In this document: one piece after another, positions 18,523-27,883 of the stretch
Position numbering within the stretch: position 1 is the stretch's first letter
How the letters are laid out: each line of letters opens with the position of its first letter
Origin: a bacterium
GTDB lineage: Bacteria > Myxococcota_A > UBA9160 > UBA4427
Assembly: GCA_030432735.1 (NCBI GenBank)
Contig: JAUIMK010000003.1
Coordinates: 1 to 48,442 of the forward strand
Length of the DNA stretch: 48,442 nt
Direction of reading: 5' to 3'
Notes under the pieces: generated by a model
Database searches by the model: none
Told to the model about the DNA's origin: nothing
The model's input: the letters and a program-made list of their open reading frames with translations, nothing else
Made by a program: the position numbers and the translations under genes

Positions 18523-20187
18523 ATGGCGAAGCACGAAGAGCGACCGAAGTCCCCCGAAACGCCCCGCGCCGAGACCTCGTCGCTCTCCCGCCGAAGCTTC
18601 CTCGGGGCGACGGCTTCGGGACTCGCGCTCGGTGCGAGCGCCCTCGCCTGCGCGCCGGAAGATTCCGCCTCCGGCCCGGACTGGGATCGCGAAGTCGACG
18701 TCGTACTCGTCGGGACCGGCACCGGCCTCGTCGGCGGCCTCGCGGCGGCGGCGGCGGGCGCGTCGGTGCTCGCGCTCGAGAAGCGATCGGTCGTCGGCGG
18801 GAGCACGGGCCATTCGGGTGGGGTCGCGTGGGTCCCGAACAACCACTGCATGGCCGCGGAAGGCATCGAGGACAGCCGCGAGAACGCGCTGCTCTACTGC
18901 ACGCGTCTCGCCATGCAGCAGGCGGACGACGCCTTGCTGGAAGCCTTCGTCGACGGCGCCCCCGAGATGCTCCGCTTCGTCGAGGACAACACGCCGCTCA
19001 CGTTCCGCGTCTCCACGATCATGGGCGACAACGCCGACTATCATCCCGAATGGCCGGGGGCCGTCCAGAAGGGGCGCAGCGTGGAGCCCGTCGTCGAGCG
19101 CGAAGGCCTCCTCGGCCCCGAGCTGATCGAAGGCTTCCGCCAGGGCTTCGAAGCCGCGGGCGGAGAGATCCTCACCGAAACGCCGGTCCGGCGCTTGATC
19201 GTCGCGCCCGACGACCAGGGGCGCAGCCGGGTCGTCGGCGTCGAGGCCGAGCGCGAGGGCCGGGCCTTCCGGGTCCGGGCCCGACGCGGCGTCCACCTCG
19301 CCGCCGGCGGCTACGAGTGGGACCCGGAGATGAAGCGGCACTTCCTGCGCGGGCCGTCGGCCTACACCCTGGGCGCGTCGGGCAACGAGGGCGACGGGAT
19401 CAAGATGGCGCAGGCGATCGGCGCCGATCTGCGCAACATGAACGAGGTCTGGGGGATCACCGTCTACGTGGGCGAGGCCGAGCCGCTGGTCGAGCACCGC
19501 ATGGGCGCCACGCTGAACGCGGAGATCGAGAAGCGCTCCGCCGGCTCGATCGTCGTGAACGCACGCGGCGAGCGCTTCCAGAACGAGGCGGCGGACTACG
19601 ACACGACCTGGCGCAGCTACCACACGTGGGAGAACTGGGGCGAGCTCGGCTACCGCAACCTGCCGGCGTTCCTGCTCTTCGACGGCGCCGCGCGGGAGCG
19701 GGGCACGATCGCCGGGATGCCGGCGGACCAGCCGCTTCCCGACTGGGTCGAGAGCGCGCCCTCCCTGCCCGAGCTGGCGCGCAAGCTGGGGATCGATCCG
19801 GCGGCTCTGTCGCGAACGGTGGCCCGCTTCAACGCGTTCGCCCGCGAGCTGCGCGATCCCGACTTCCACCGCGGCGAGAGCAGCTACGACCGCTACGGGC
19901 AGCCGGACAAGGGGATCACCCTCGCGCCGCTCGAGCAGGCGCCGTTCTACGGGGCCCAGATCGCCGCGGCGGATCTCGGAACCTGCGGCGGTGCGCGGAT
20001 CGACGCGAGCGGGCGGGTGCTCGATCCCTTCGGCGAGGCGATCCCGGGACTCTACGCGTCCGGCAACAACGCCGGCGTGGGGAGCCCCGGCACGAGCTAC
20101 GGCGGCGGCGGCGGGACGATCGGTCCGGCGATGACCTTCGCCTATCTCGCGGGTCGCGCGCTCGGCGAGACGGACGCCGGGGCCTGA
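18523..20187 (+). CDS. Tat-exported (lipoprotein-like) FAD-dependent oxidoreductase, FAD_binding_2 / 3-ketosteroid dehydrogenase-like
   Basis: SLSRRSFLGATASGLALGASALACAPED (twin-Arg, lipobox ALAC), DVVLVGTGTGLVGGLAAAAAGASVLALEK, C-terminal GLYASGNNAGVGSPGTSYGGGGGTIGPAMTFAYLAG. Confidence 0.92.
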   Translation: MAKHEERPKSPETPRAETSSLSRRSFLGATASGLALGASALACAPEDSASGPDWDREVDVVLVGTGTGLVGGLAAAAAGASVLALEKRSVVGGSTGHSGGVAWVPNNHCMAAEGIEDSRENALLYCTRLAMQQADDALLEAFVDGAPEMLRFVEDNTPLTFRVSTIMGDNADYHPEWPGAVQKGRSVEPVVEREGLLGPELIEGFRQGFEAAGGEILTETPVRRLIVAPDDQGRSRVVGVEAEREGRAFRVRARRGVHLAAGGYEWDPEMKRHFLRGPSAYTLGASGNEGDGIKMAQAIGADLRNMNEVWGITVYVGEAEPLVEHRMGATLNAEIEKRSAGSIVVNARGERFQNEAADYDTTWRSYHTWENWGELGYRNLPAFLLFDGAARERGTIAGMPADQPLPDWVESAPSLPELARKLGIDPAALSRTVARFNAFARELRDPDFHRGESSYDRYGQPDKGITLAPLEQAPFYGAQIAAADLGTCGGARIDASGRVLDPFGEAIPGLYASGNNAGVGSPGTSYGGGGGTIGPAMTFAYLAGRALGETDAGA

Positions 20188-20237
20188 CGGCCGCTCCGCC
20201 CTCCCCTCGCGCCCGCTTCGGCGCTCGAAAGGACCCC

Positions 20238-21401
20238 ATGCCCCTTCGCTTGCTCCGCTTCGTCGTCGCGCTCTCGCTCGCGCTGAGCCTGGCCGGATGT
20301 GCCCACCGCCTCTCCGGCCCGATCCACGACGCGGACGGCCCGCCCTGGCTCGCCGACGACGCACCGCCCTCCGCCCGCGTTCCGGCGATCGAGGTCGCCC
20401 ACCGCGTCGTGCTGATCGGCGATGCCGGCTACTTCCTCGAAGACGACCCGACCCTCGCCGCCCTCGACGTCTGGGCGACCGGCGCCCCGTCCGCGTCCGT
20501 CGTCTTCCTCGGCGACAACATCTACAACGAAGGGCTCACCGACGACGATCGCGAGCGCGGGGAGACGATCCTCGGCCAGCAGCTCGCCGCGACCGCCGTC
20601 CGCAAGATCGTGATCCCCGGCAACCACGACTGGGGACTGCTCCCGCGCAACTACAACGCGAAGGCGATCCAGAACCAGCAGGCCTTCGTGGACGGCTGGG
20701 AGGACGGCAGCGCGGAGTTCATTCCGAAGGACGGCTGCATGGGCCCGACCACGCGGGTCCTGCTCGAAGCCACGGACGACACGCCCGCAGTCGTGTTCAT
20801 CGCTCTCGATCCGACGCCCTGGATCCAGGAGCGGATCCGCGAGTATTGCCCGCTTCCCGAGGGCGCGGGAGACGATCCCAAGGCGCTTCACCTGGCAGGT
20901 CTGGCCGAGGCACTCGAGCGCCACGCCGACGATCACGTGATCCTCGCTTCCCACTACCCGATGCTGACCGGGGGACCCCACGGCGGACTCACCTACGGGT
21001 TCGTGGCGGACATGATCGTCACGCCGCTGGGGTGGATGATGGGGGGCCTGATCAACACCTACGAGACGGACTACGCGGACTGGATCGCCCAGGCGCAGGA
21101 GGTCATGCACGCGCATCCGCCCGCGATCTACGCCGCCGGACACGACCACAACCTCCAGCTCCTCGAGAGCGGAGACGTGGCCGGTCTCTACGTCGTGAGC
21201 GGCGCCGGGGCACGGGAGCGCGTCTCGACCGTGACGCACATCGACGAGACGATCTTCGCGCACGCCGCGGAGGGCTTCGTCGTCGTCGACTTCGGCCGGA
21301 CCGACGCCGGGCGCGAGACCGCAGTCGTCCGGGTCGTCGAGCCGCTGGTCTCGGTCGAAGCCCCGGTCTACGAATACGAAGTCCGCGGCGCCGAGCGCTG
21401 A
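20238..21401 (+). CDS. Metallophosphoesterase lipoprotein
   Basis: Lipobox LSLAGCAHR; VLIGDAGYF...VVFLGDNIYNEG...VIPGNHDW...ILASHYPML...AAGHDHNLQLLE. Confidence 0.9.
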   Translation: MPLRLLRFVVALSLALSLAGCAHRLSGPIHDADGPPWLADDAPPSARVPAIEVAHRVVLIGDAGYFLEDDPTLAALDVWATGAPSASVVFLGDNIYNEGLTDDDRERGETILGQQLAATAVRKIVIPGNHDWGLLPRNYNAKAIQNQQAFVDGWEDGSAEFIPKDGCMGPTTRVLLEATDDTPAVVFIALDPTPWIQERIREYCPLPEGAGDDPKALHLAGLAEALERHADDHVILASHYPMLTGGPHGGLTYGFVADMIVTPLGWMMGGLINTYETDYADWIAQAQEVMHAHPPAIYAAGHDHNLQLLESGDVAGLYVVSGAGARERVSTVTHIDETIFAHAAEGFVVVDFGRTDAGRETAVVRVVEPLVSVEAPVYEYEVRGAER

Positions 21402-21404
21402 CGC

Positions 21405-21833
21405 CTAGCTGTCGTCAGGCAGGTACTCCGCAAAGAGATGACCGGAGATCGGGTCGTCCGCGCTCGGCACGTCGTACCAGGTCCGGATCTCGCAGCTGCC
21501 GTCGTCTCCGAAGCGGTAGTTCTCGATCGACTTCATGACCTGGCTCTTGCCGTCCTTGGTGAAGGTGTTGGCCATTACGAAGCTCACTTCGTTCCCGTTG
21601 ACGAAGAGCGTCTCGGGATCGATGTACATCTGCAGCGAGGGCTGGAAGAGGTCGTAGGGCTCGAGACAGCAGCCCTCGAAGTCGAACTTGGGCGGCGTGC
21701 CGACGGGGTCCCACATCTTGAAGTCGCCGTAACAGAGCTTCCGCCAGTTCGCGATCCAGGCTTCCTTGTCCCCGGCGTTCCAGAGTTCGGCGTAGTTCTT
21801 CGCCCAGGTGGCGAGCTCTTCTCGGGTCGGCAT
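21405..21833 (-). CDS. NTF2-like/SnoaL-fold protein
   Basis: MPTREELATWAKNYAELWNAGDKEAWIANWRKL...SFVMANTFTKDGKSQVMKSIENYRFGDDGSCEIRTWYDVP. Confidence 0.75.
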   Translation of the reverse strand: MPTREELATWAKNYAELWNAGDKEAWIANWRKLCYGDFKMWDPVGTPPKFDFEGCCLEPYDLFQPSLQMYIDPETLFVNGNEVSFVMANTFTKDGKSQVMKSIENYRFGDDGSCEIRTWYDVPSADDPISGHLFAEYLPDDS

Positions 21834-21937
21834 GGCGCGGTCTTCCTCTCTCGGATCCGGACGAGGACCGGATCGGATCGGCGAAGGTCCGGCCCCGGTG
21901 AACACCGGTCGGTCCCTCCGCTTCGTGCCGCCCCAGT

Positions 21938-24211
21938 CTAGAGAGCTTCGACGCGCGCCGCCGTGCTCTTGTGCCACGGCGTTCCGGCGAGATCGTCACA
22001 GTCCTCGCTGGCGGTCAGCTCGTTCGGAGCGATGCCCCCGACGACTCCGTCCGCATCGGCATGCGCGACCCCGGTTCCATTCGGGAGCGCGCAATGCCCC
22101 GGCTGCATCCGATCCGAGACCGCGATCGAGACCTCTACGGAGCCTCGCTTCGTGGACAGCCTCGCCCGCCCGCCGTCCGCGAGCCCGAGTCGCTCCGCGT
22201 CCGCGGGCGCGATCGCGAGCGCCCCGTCGGCGCCCTTCTTCCGCCAGCCCGGATGGCGGACGATCGTGTTCGCGGTGAACGAGCGCCGTTCCCCTGCCGA
22301 CAGGACCATCGGGAAATCCGGGTTGCGCGGCATCCTCGTGCTGGTCGCCAGGCCGTCGAGCGCTTCGAAGAGCTCCGGCACCGCGAAGTCGATCCGGCCT
22401 CCCTCGCGACCAATCTTCCCGAGGCTCGCCTCCCACTCGTCGACCGCGAAGACGAGCCCCCGGTCCGATCCGATGATCGCATCGAAGAGCGCGTCGCCGA
22501 GGTTCGGCCCGTCGATGCCCGCCCGGCGGATCGAGTCGGGGATCTTGGTCGCGGCGATCTGGGCGATGGCCCAGAGGGCGGCGCCTTCGGCCCGCCCCTT
22601 CGGCAGCTCGTCGCCGATCGCGCGGTAGAGCGTGGCGGGGGCGCTGCCCATGAAGCTCGCGTCCGATCCCACGAGGTCGAAGAAGGTGTTCCGGAACGCG
22701 TCCCGGCCTTCGTCCCAGGCCGCCGCGAGCGCGTCCACGTGCGACTGTTTCAGCGTTCCCCACGCTTCGGCGAGCCGCGCATGGAGCTCCGGCTCCGAGA
22801 AGAGCCCCTCCGGCGGATCCATCAGCGCGGTGCGCAGGTGGAAGTAGTTCTTCGGGAACTCGAAGTTGAAGAAGGTCGCTTCCGCCTTCTCGAACTGCGT
22901 CGCCACCGGCAGTACGTAGTCCGCGAGCTGCGCGGTCTCCGTGAGCGCGACGTCGACCACCACGACGAATTCGAGGGCCTCGAAGGCTTCCCGCATGCGA
23001 CGGGAGTCGGCGAGGGAGTGGACCGGGTTCGCCGCCTCGACGAAGGCAGCGCGCAGTCGATCCGGATGGTCCGTCAGGATCTCGTCCGGGATGCGGTTGC
23101 AGGCGACGAGACCGTTGATGATCTTCGTCCCGGTGACCGGCGCCGTCTCCCCTTTGTCGGGCCCCGCCTGCAGGATCTGCTGGAGCGAGCTGACGGGATA
23201 CTTCGAGCCCTTGCGGCCGTAGTTCCCGGTGCCGAACGCGATCAGGTAGTGGAGATAGCTGACGAGCGTCGAGTTCCGGTTCATCTGGACGCCGAGGTCC
23301 TCGAACATCGCGACGCTGCTCGCGTTCGCGATCACCCGCGCCGCCTCCCGCACCTGCTCCTCGGGGCAGCCGGCCTCCTCGCAGTACTGCGCGATCGGGA
23401 GCGCCTCGAAGTGCGGCCGCACCTGATCGAAATTCTCGCCGCGCGCCTCGATGAAGTCCTCGTCGAGCAGCCCCTCCTGCACGATCACCGCGAAGATCGC
23501 CGCGAGCAGCCACGCATCCCCCGCCGGCTTCACCTGCAGGTGGATGTCGGCGAGGTCCGCCGTCTCCGTCCGGCGCGGATCGATCACGATCATCGTCCGG
23601 CTCGGATCCTTCGCGAGCTCGCGCAGGGTCACCCGGGCGCGCGGGAGGCTGTGGGAGAACCAGGGGTTCTTTCCGATGAAGACGCCGACCTCGCAGTGCT
23701 CGAAGTCCGCTCGACAGAGCGTGCCGATCATCTTGCCGAGGACGAACGCTTCGCCGGTCTTCTCCTGCGCCAGCGCGTTCGAGGCGTAGCGGATCCCGAG
23801 CGCGGCGCGGGTCGACCGCGCATAGCCACCCGGGAGGTGGTTCCCCTGCCCGCCGCCGCCGTAGTACAGGATCTTGTCGCCGCCGTGCGCGTCCCGGATC
23901 GCCGCGAGGCGCGTCGCGACCTCGCGGATCGCGGTGTCCCAGTCGACCTCTTCGAAGCGACCGTCGTCCCGGCGACGGAGCGGCTTCGTGATCCGGCCCG
24001 CGTCGTTCTGATAGAAGTCGAGGCGCGAGGGCTTCTCGCAGGCGTAGCCCTCGGAGGCGGGATGCGCCTTGTCGCCGCGAACCTTCAGGAGGCGGCGCCC
24101 GTCCTCGCCGCCGAGCTGGACCTCGAGCCCGCAATTGCACTCGCAGAGGATGCACGCGGTCGGCTTCCATTCCGGGGCGGCGGGCGACTCGAGTTCGGAC
24201 GGTGCGGGCAT
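21938..24211 (-). CDS. Molybdopterin-dependent oxidoreductase (formate dehydrogenase/nitrate reductase superfamily)
   Basis: CILCECNCGLEVQL...GYACEKPSRLDFYQND (4Fe-4S), VFIGKNPWFSHSLPRAR, VIDPRRTETADLADIHLQVKPAGDAWLLAAI, C-terminal molydop-binding domain. Confidence 0.92.
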   Translation of the reverse strand: MPAPSELESPAAPEWKPTACILCECNCGLEVQLGGEDGRRLLKVRGDKAHPASEGYACEKPSRLDFYQNDAGRITKPLRRRDDGRFEEVDWDTAIREVATRLAAIRDAHGGDKILYYGGGGQGNHLPGGYARSTRAALGIRYASNALAQEKTGEAFVLGKMIGTLCRADFEHCEVGVFIGKNPWFSHSLPRARVTLRELAKDPSRTMIVIDPRRTETADLADIHLQVKPAGDAWLLAAIFAVIVQEGLLDEDFIEARGENFDQVRPHFEALPIAQYCEEAGCPEEQVREAARVIANASSVAMFEDLGVQMNRNSTLVSYLHYLIAFGTGNYGRKGSKYPVSSLQQILQAGPDKGETAPVTGTKIINGLVACNRIPDEILTDHPDRLRAAFVEAANPVHSLADSRRMREAFEALEFVVVVDVALTETAQLADYVLPVATQFEKAEATFFNFEFPKNYFHLRTALMDPPEGLFSEPELHARLAEAWGTLKQSHVDALAAAWDEGRDAFRNTFFDLVGSDASFMGSAPATLYRAIGDELPKGRAEGAALWAIAQIAATKIPDSIRRAGIDGPNLGDALFDAIIGSDRGLVFAVDEWEASLGKIGREGGRIDFAVPELFEALDGLATSTRMPRNPDFPMVLSAGERRSFTANTIVRHPGWRKKGADGALAIAPADAERLGLADGGRARLSTKRGSVEVSIAVSDRMQPGHCALPNGTGVAHADADGVVGGIAPNELTASEDCDDLAGTPWHKSTAARVEAL

Positions 24212-24306
24212 GGAGATCCTCCGGCGGGGGCGCGACGCTTCGGAGGCTGCCGAATCCGGTCCTTTCAAGCAACCATATTCTCCGGCCCCGCGCTAGACTC
24301 CGAGTC

Positions 24307-24804
24307 GTGCCCCGAACCTCCTTCGAAGACCTCAACTGCTCGATCGCGCGCAGCCTGGACGCGCTCGGCGACGGCTGGACGATGCTGATCCTCCGCGACG
24401 CGTTCTTCGGCGTGCGCCGCTTCGCGGACTTCGAACGCGACCTCGGGATCTCGAAGAACGTCCTCGCGGCCCGCCTCCGTGCGCTCGTCGAGCACGGGAT
24501 CCTCGAGCGCGTCGACGAAGGCGTCCACGGCGAGCGCTTCGAGTACGTGCTGACGCCGAAGGGCGAAGCGCTCCTGCCCGTCCTGACCGCGCTCCGGGAA
24601 TGGGGCGACCGGTGGGTGTTCGGCGAAGGCCACGAGCCCTACGTCGTCCGCGAACGGACGACCGGGAAGCGTCCCGATCCCCTCGTCGTGCGCGGGGCCG
24701 ATGGCCGTGCCCTCACCCGACGCGACCTGCGCGGAGAAGCGGGCCCCGGCGCCGACGAGACGACGCGCCAGCGCTTCGGCCGACGACGCGCGGCGAAGGC
24801 CTGA
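24307..24804 (+). CDS. HxlR family winged-helix transcriptional regulator
   Basis: NCSIARSLDALGDGWTMLILRDAFFGVRRFADFERDLGISKNVLAARLRALVEHGILERV. Confidence 0.93.
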   Translation: MPRTSFEDLNCSIARSLDALGDGWTMLILRDAFFGVRRFADFERDLGISKNVLAARLRALVEHGILERVDEGVHGERFEYVLTPKGEALLPVLTALREWGDRWVFGEGHEPYVVRERTTGKRPDPLVVRGADGRALTRRDLRGEAGPGADETTRQRFGRRRAAKA

Positions 24805-24850
24805 CCGCCCCCTCTTCCCGCCGCTCTCCGAAGCGACGACATGGAGTGAC

Positions 24851-25357
24851 ATGAAGTTCTCACAGCTCGCCGTTCGCCTCGCGGTCACGCCCTTCGGTGC
24901 CGCGCTCGATCGCTGGTGCGTCCGCTTCACCGGCGAGAGCCCGGTGTCCTGGGTCTTCGCCCGCTCCGAGGGCGTCGACTACAACCCGCCGATCCTGTTG
25001 ACGACGCGGGGACGCAAGACGGGGCGCGAACGGACCGTGGTCCTGCCGCATTTCGATGCCGATCACGTGATTCCCGGCGCCGTCGCGATCGTCGGCTCTC
25101 GTGGCGGGATGCCGACGGATCCGCATTGGGCCCGCAACCTGAGGGCCAGCCCGGAGGCGCGGATCTGGTACCAGCGGCGCGAGATCCCGGTCGACGTCCA
25201 CCTGCTCGAGGGCTCGGCCCGCGACCCGCTGTGGAAGACGATCACCGAGCGCTCTCCGGTCTACCTCGCCTATCAGGAGCGCGCCTCCGGCCATCGCGAG
25301 ATCCCCGTCTTCGTCCTCGTCGCGAAGGACGGAACCCGACTGGAGGCACCGGCGTGA
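24851..25357 (+). CDS. Deazaflavin (F420)-dependent nitroreductase (Ddn)-like family protein
   Basis: PPILLTTRGRKTGRERTVVLPHF...VAIVGSRGGMPTDPHWARNLRASPEARIWYQRREIPV. Confidence 0.87.
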   Translation: MKFSQLAVRLAVTPFGAALDRWCVRFTGESPVSWVFARSEGVDYNPPILLTTRGRKTGRERTVVLPHFDADHVIPGAVAIVGSRGGMPTDPHWARNLRASPEARIWYQRREIPVDVHLLEGSARDPLWKTITERSPVYLAYQERASGHREIPVFVLVAKDGTRLEAPA

Positions 25358-25824
25358 GCAGCGGCGTGAAGTACATGATGCACATCGGGATCTGCGTGGC
25401 GGATCTCGCTCGCTCGATCCGCTTCTACCGCGATGGCCTCGGGTTCAGCGAAGGCCCCGAGCTGACGGTGGAGGGCGAGCCGACGGCCACGATGCTCGAC
25501 CTGCCCTCGGACATGCGTCTCGACGCGATCTACCTCGACCGCGAGGGCTTCCGGATCGAGCTCCTCTCGTACCCGAAGCCGGGCGTGATCGGCGAGGCGA
25601 AGGCGCGGCCGATGAATCGGCTCGGCCTGACCCACTTCGCCCTGCGCGTCGACGACCTCGACGCCGCCATCGAGCGCGTCGAAGCCCACGGCGGCGCCCT
25701 CGTCGAAGGCTCCCGCATCCGCAACGACGCCTTCGAATCGGACCTCTGCTACGTGACCGACCCCGATGGCGTCCGTCTCGAGCTCGTCCAGGTCGTCGCC
25801 GATCCGACCCGCCCCGGCCGCTGA
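25354..25824 (+). CDS. VOC (glyoxalase/bleomycin resistance) family protein
   Basis: MMHIGICVADLARSIRFYRDGLGF...LTHFALRVDDLDAAIERVEAHGG...LCYVTDPDGVRLELVQ; GTGA overlap with previous gene. Confidence 0.92.
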   Translation: MSSGVKYMMHIGICVADLARSIRFYRDGLGFSEGPELTVEGEPTATMLDLPSDMRLDAIYLDREGFRIELLSYPKPGVIGEAKARPMNRLGLTHFALRVDDLDAAIERVEAHGGALVEGSRIRNDAFESDLCYVTDPDGVRLELVQVVADPTRPGR

Positions 25825-25893
25825 CGCCGGACTGGCCCGAAGCCTCGGCACACGGGCCAACGACGGACCCGGCGGGCGCCCCGAGCCGGAGGA

Positions 25894-26652
25894 TCAGCCC
25901 GCGTCTTCGAACTTGATCAGCCCGCCGCCGTCCAGCACCCAGGTCTGGCCGGTGATCCAGCGCGCGCTCGCAGCCGCGAGGAAGAGCGCGGCGCCCGCGA
26001 CGTCCTCGGGCTCGCCGAGGCGGTGGAGCGGGTAGTTCTTCGCGACCTTCTCGCCCCGGCCCTTCTCCCAGAGCACGCGGGCGAAATCCGTCTTCACGAG
26101 GCCCGGCGCGAGGCAGTTCACGCGGACCCCCGGCGCCAGCTCGGCCGCGAGCTGCTTCGTCATGTGGATCATCGCCGCCTTCGTGATGTCGTAGACACCG
26201 AGGATCGGACTCGTCGCCAGCCCGCCCACGCTCGCGATGTTCACGATGGCGCCGCCGTTCTCCTTCATCCACGCGTTCCAGACGCGCTGCGTCCAGAAGA
26301 GCGGCGCGGTCAGGTTCGTATCGAACGTCTTGTCCCAGGCGGCGCGTGGCGCTTCGATCGTGGGCCCCGCGTAGGGATTCGTGGCGGCGTTGTTCACGAG
26401 GACGTCGATGCGACCGAAGCGGTCGAGGGTCGACTGCACGACCCGGTCCGCGTCTTCGTCCCGTCCGATGTGACCGGCTTCGTAGGCGACCGCGCCGCCG
26501 ATCGCCTCGGCGGCTTCCCGGCAGCTCTCTTCCGAGCGCGAAGTGATCATGACCTGCGCGCCCGCGTCGGAGAAGACCTGCGCGATGCTCCTGCCGATGC
26601 CACGCGAGCCGCCGGTGACGATGGCGACCTTGCCGTCGAGTCGAATGTCCAT
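25894..26652 (-). CDS. Short-chain dehydrogenase/reductase
   Basis: GKVAIVTGGSRGIGRSIAQVFSDAGAQVMITSRS...VNNAATNPY...YDITKAAMIHMTKQLAAELAPGVRVNCLAPGLVKTDF. Confidence 0.95.
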   Translation of the reverse strand: MDIRLDGKVAIVTGGSRGIGRSIAQVFSDAGAQVMITSRSEESCREAAEAIGGAVAYEAGHIGRDEDADRVVQSTLDRFGRIDVLVNNAATNPYAGPTIEAPRAAWDKTFDTNLTAPLFWTQRVWNAWMKENGGAIVNIASVGGLATSPILGVYDITKAAMIHMTKQLAAELAPGVRVNCLAPGLVKTDFARVLWEKGRGEKVAKNYPLHRLGEPEDVAGAALFLAAASARWITGQTWVLDGGGLIKFEDAG

Positions 26653-26772
26653 GCCGCGCACGGTAGCCATGCGCGTCGTCTCCCGCCGCGACGTCGAGTT
26701 TCGATTCGCCGCCCGTGGACCTAGACTGGGCGGTCCCACGATTTTCGCCCCACGATCCCGAGGAGACGAGTC

Positions 26773-27825
26773 ATGCCCCATCGCGTCGTTCAATGGACGA
26801 CCGGGAACGTCGGTCGCCGGTCCGTCCGCGCGATCGCCGCCCACCCCGAGCTCGAGCTCGTCGGCTGCTATGCCTGGGGCGACGACAAGGTCGGTCAGGA
26901 CGTCGGCACCCTGGCCGGGATCGAGCCGCTCGGAATCCAGGCGACCCGGGACGTCGACGCGCTGATCGCGCTCGCGCCGGATTGCGTCTCCTACAACCCG
27001 CTCTGGCCCGACGTCGACGTGATGTGCCGCCTCCTCGAGAGCGGCATCCACATCGCGACCACCGCCGCGTTCATCACCGGCCACGGACTCGGCGAGGAAG
27101 CCCGCGCGCGCATCGCCCGGGCCTGCGACAAGGGCCAGGCGGCGATCTTCGGTTCGGGCATGAACCCGGGCTTCGCGAACCTTCTCGGCCTGGTCTCGGC
27201 CGGAATCTGCGACCGCGTCGACAAGATCACCGTGACCGAATCCGTCGACGCGACCGGCTACGCCTCCGCCGAGACCCAGCAGAGCGTCGGCTTCGGCCAT
27301 CCGATCGATCATCCCGGCCTGCACGACATGGTGGAGAGGGGAACCGCGGTCTTCGGTGACGGCGTCTACATGATGGCCGACGCGCTCGCGGTCGATCTCG
27401 ACGAGGTGCGCTGCGAATCGGACTTCGCCGTCGCGACCGAGGACCACGACCTCGGCTTCATGCGGATCGACGAAGGCTGCGTCGCCGGCGTCAAGGCGAG
27501 CTGGCATGGTCTCGTCGGCGGCCGCTCCGTCATCGAGCTGCGCGTGCTCTGGAAGATGGGCCAGCACATGGAGCCCGATTGGCCCCTCGAGCACGGCTAC
27601 CTCGTCCGCGTCGACGGGCAGCCGGAGGTCCGGACGAAGCTCGAGATCCGACCGCCCAAGGGCTTCGAGGCGAAGAGCTTCGAGGATTTCATGCAGCTCG
27701 GCATGATCATCACGGCGATGCCGGCGATCAACGCGATCCCGCACCTCTGCCGGGGCGCCGAGCCCGGCATCCGCGGCTACGCAGACTTTCCGCTCATGAC
27801 GAGCGCGGGGCTCGTCTCCGCCTAG
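26773..27825 (+). CDS. Dihydrodipicolinate reductase-like / NAD(P)H-dependent amine dehydrogenase-like protein
   Basis: MPHRVVQWTTGNVGRRSVRAIAAHPELELVGCYAWGDDKVGQDVGTLAG...GSGMNPGFAN. Confidence 0.85.
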   Translation: MPHRVVQWTTGNVGRRSVRAIAAHPELELVGCYAWGDDKVGQDVGTLAGIEPLGIQATRDVDALIALAPDCVSYNPLWPDVDVMCRLLESGIHIATTAAFITGHGLGEEARARIARACDKGQAAIFGSGMNPGFANLLGLVSAGICDRVDKITVTESVDATGYASAETQQSVGFGHPIDHPGLHDMVERGTAVFGDGVYMMADALAVDLDEVRCESDFAVATEDHDLGFMRIDEGCVAGVKASWHGLVGGRSVIELRVLWKMGQHMEPDWPLEHGYLVRVDGQPEVRTKLEIRPPKGFEAKSFEDFMQLGMIITAMPAINAIPHLCRGAEPGIRGYADFPLMTSAGLVSA

Positions 27826-27883
27826 CAGTCGGGGCGGACGACGCGGGGCCGTTCGGCGAGGTCGGGCGCTCGGCAGAAAGGCG

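Noticed and set aside
18081-20237. N-terminal part of 1106-aa ORF 18081..21401
   Set aside because: Out-of-frame shadow of the flavoprotein; real gene starts at 20238 with a lipoprotein signal.
21971-24388. 805-aa plus-strand and 779-aa minus-strand (21996..24335) ORFs
   Set aside because: High-GC shadows of the molybdopterin oxidoreductase; no motifs.
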